Positions 5,182 through 5,190 of a stretch of 5,190 bases of DNA are shown piece after piece (the first letter of the stretch is position 1; each line of letters starts with the position of its first letter). This stretch comes from an uncultured Nitrospinaceae bacterium. Lineage in GTDB: Bacteria > Nitrospinota > Nitrospinia > Nitrospinales > VA-1. Below the pieces are notes generated by a model that was not told the origin of the DNA, did not search any database, and was given only the letters and a program-made list of their open reading frames with translations. The stretch lies in the NCBI GenBank assembly GCA_913043155.1, contig CAJWLY010000111.1:1-5190 (forward strand). The letters run 5' to 3'. The position numbers were made by a program, and so were the translations under genes.

Positions 5182-5190
5182 GGATCGGTT

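Overview
The window looks like chromosomal DNA of a chemolithotrophic bacterium, most plausibly a nitrite oxidiser of the Nitrospinota/Nitrospirota type. That is an inference. It rests on the two-gene respiratory operon filling the right-hand two thirds, where a large cytochrome bd-like oxidase subunit is paired with a membrane-anchored dihaem cytochrome c. I recall this combination mainly from those lineages. Base composition is close to balanced, codon use looks homogeneous, and no transposase, tRNA, rRNA, CRISPR or phage gene was seen.

Layout. Positions 1-191 (minus strand) hold the N-terminus of an unknown small membrane protein that runs off the left edge. A 53-base gap separates it from a divergent plus-strand pair: a stand-alone zinc-ribbon protein (245-454) and a BolA-family protein (529-807). 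A 25-codon ORF with a strong ribosome binding site lies between the pair and overlaps the bolA start. A short convergent gap follows, then a minus-strand gene for a leucine-rich-repeat protein of five 27-residue repeats (912-1391, GTG start). Its leader carries a terminator-like hairpin. A bidirectional terminator at 1511-1560 isolates it from the respiratory operon.

The operon reads leftward. The first gene (4986 to 2878) encodes a 702-residue polytopic protein. Two stretches resemble the CydA haem-ligand helices, but the GRQPW signature is absent. It also carries a long signal-like N-terminus and a 37-residue Glu/Asp tract. The second gene (2859 to 1573), 18 bases downstream, encodes five membrane helices followed by two c-type haem domains. 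No CydB homologue is in the window. The simplest reading is one membrane complex in which periplasmic haem c domains pass electrons to or from the bd-like subunit. The acidic tract would lie on the same face of the membrane, where it could dock a basic soluble cytochrome. The 204 bases upstream of the operon hold no gene, only a leader hairpin and short repeats.
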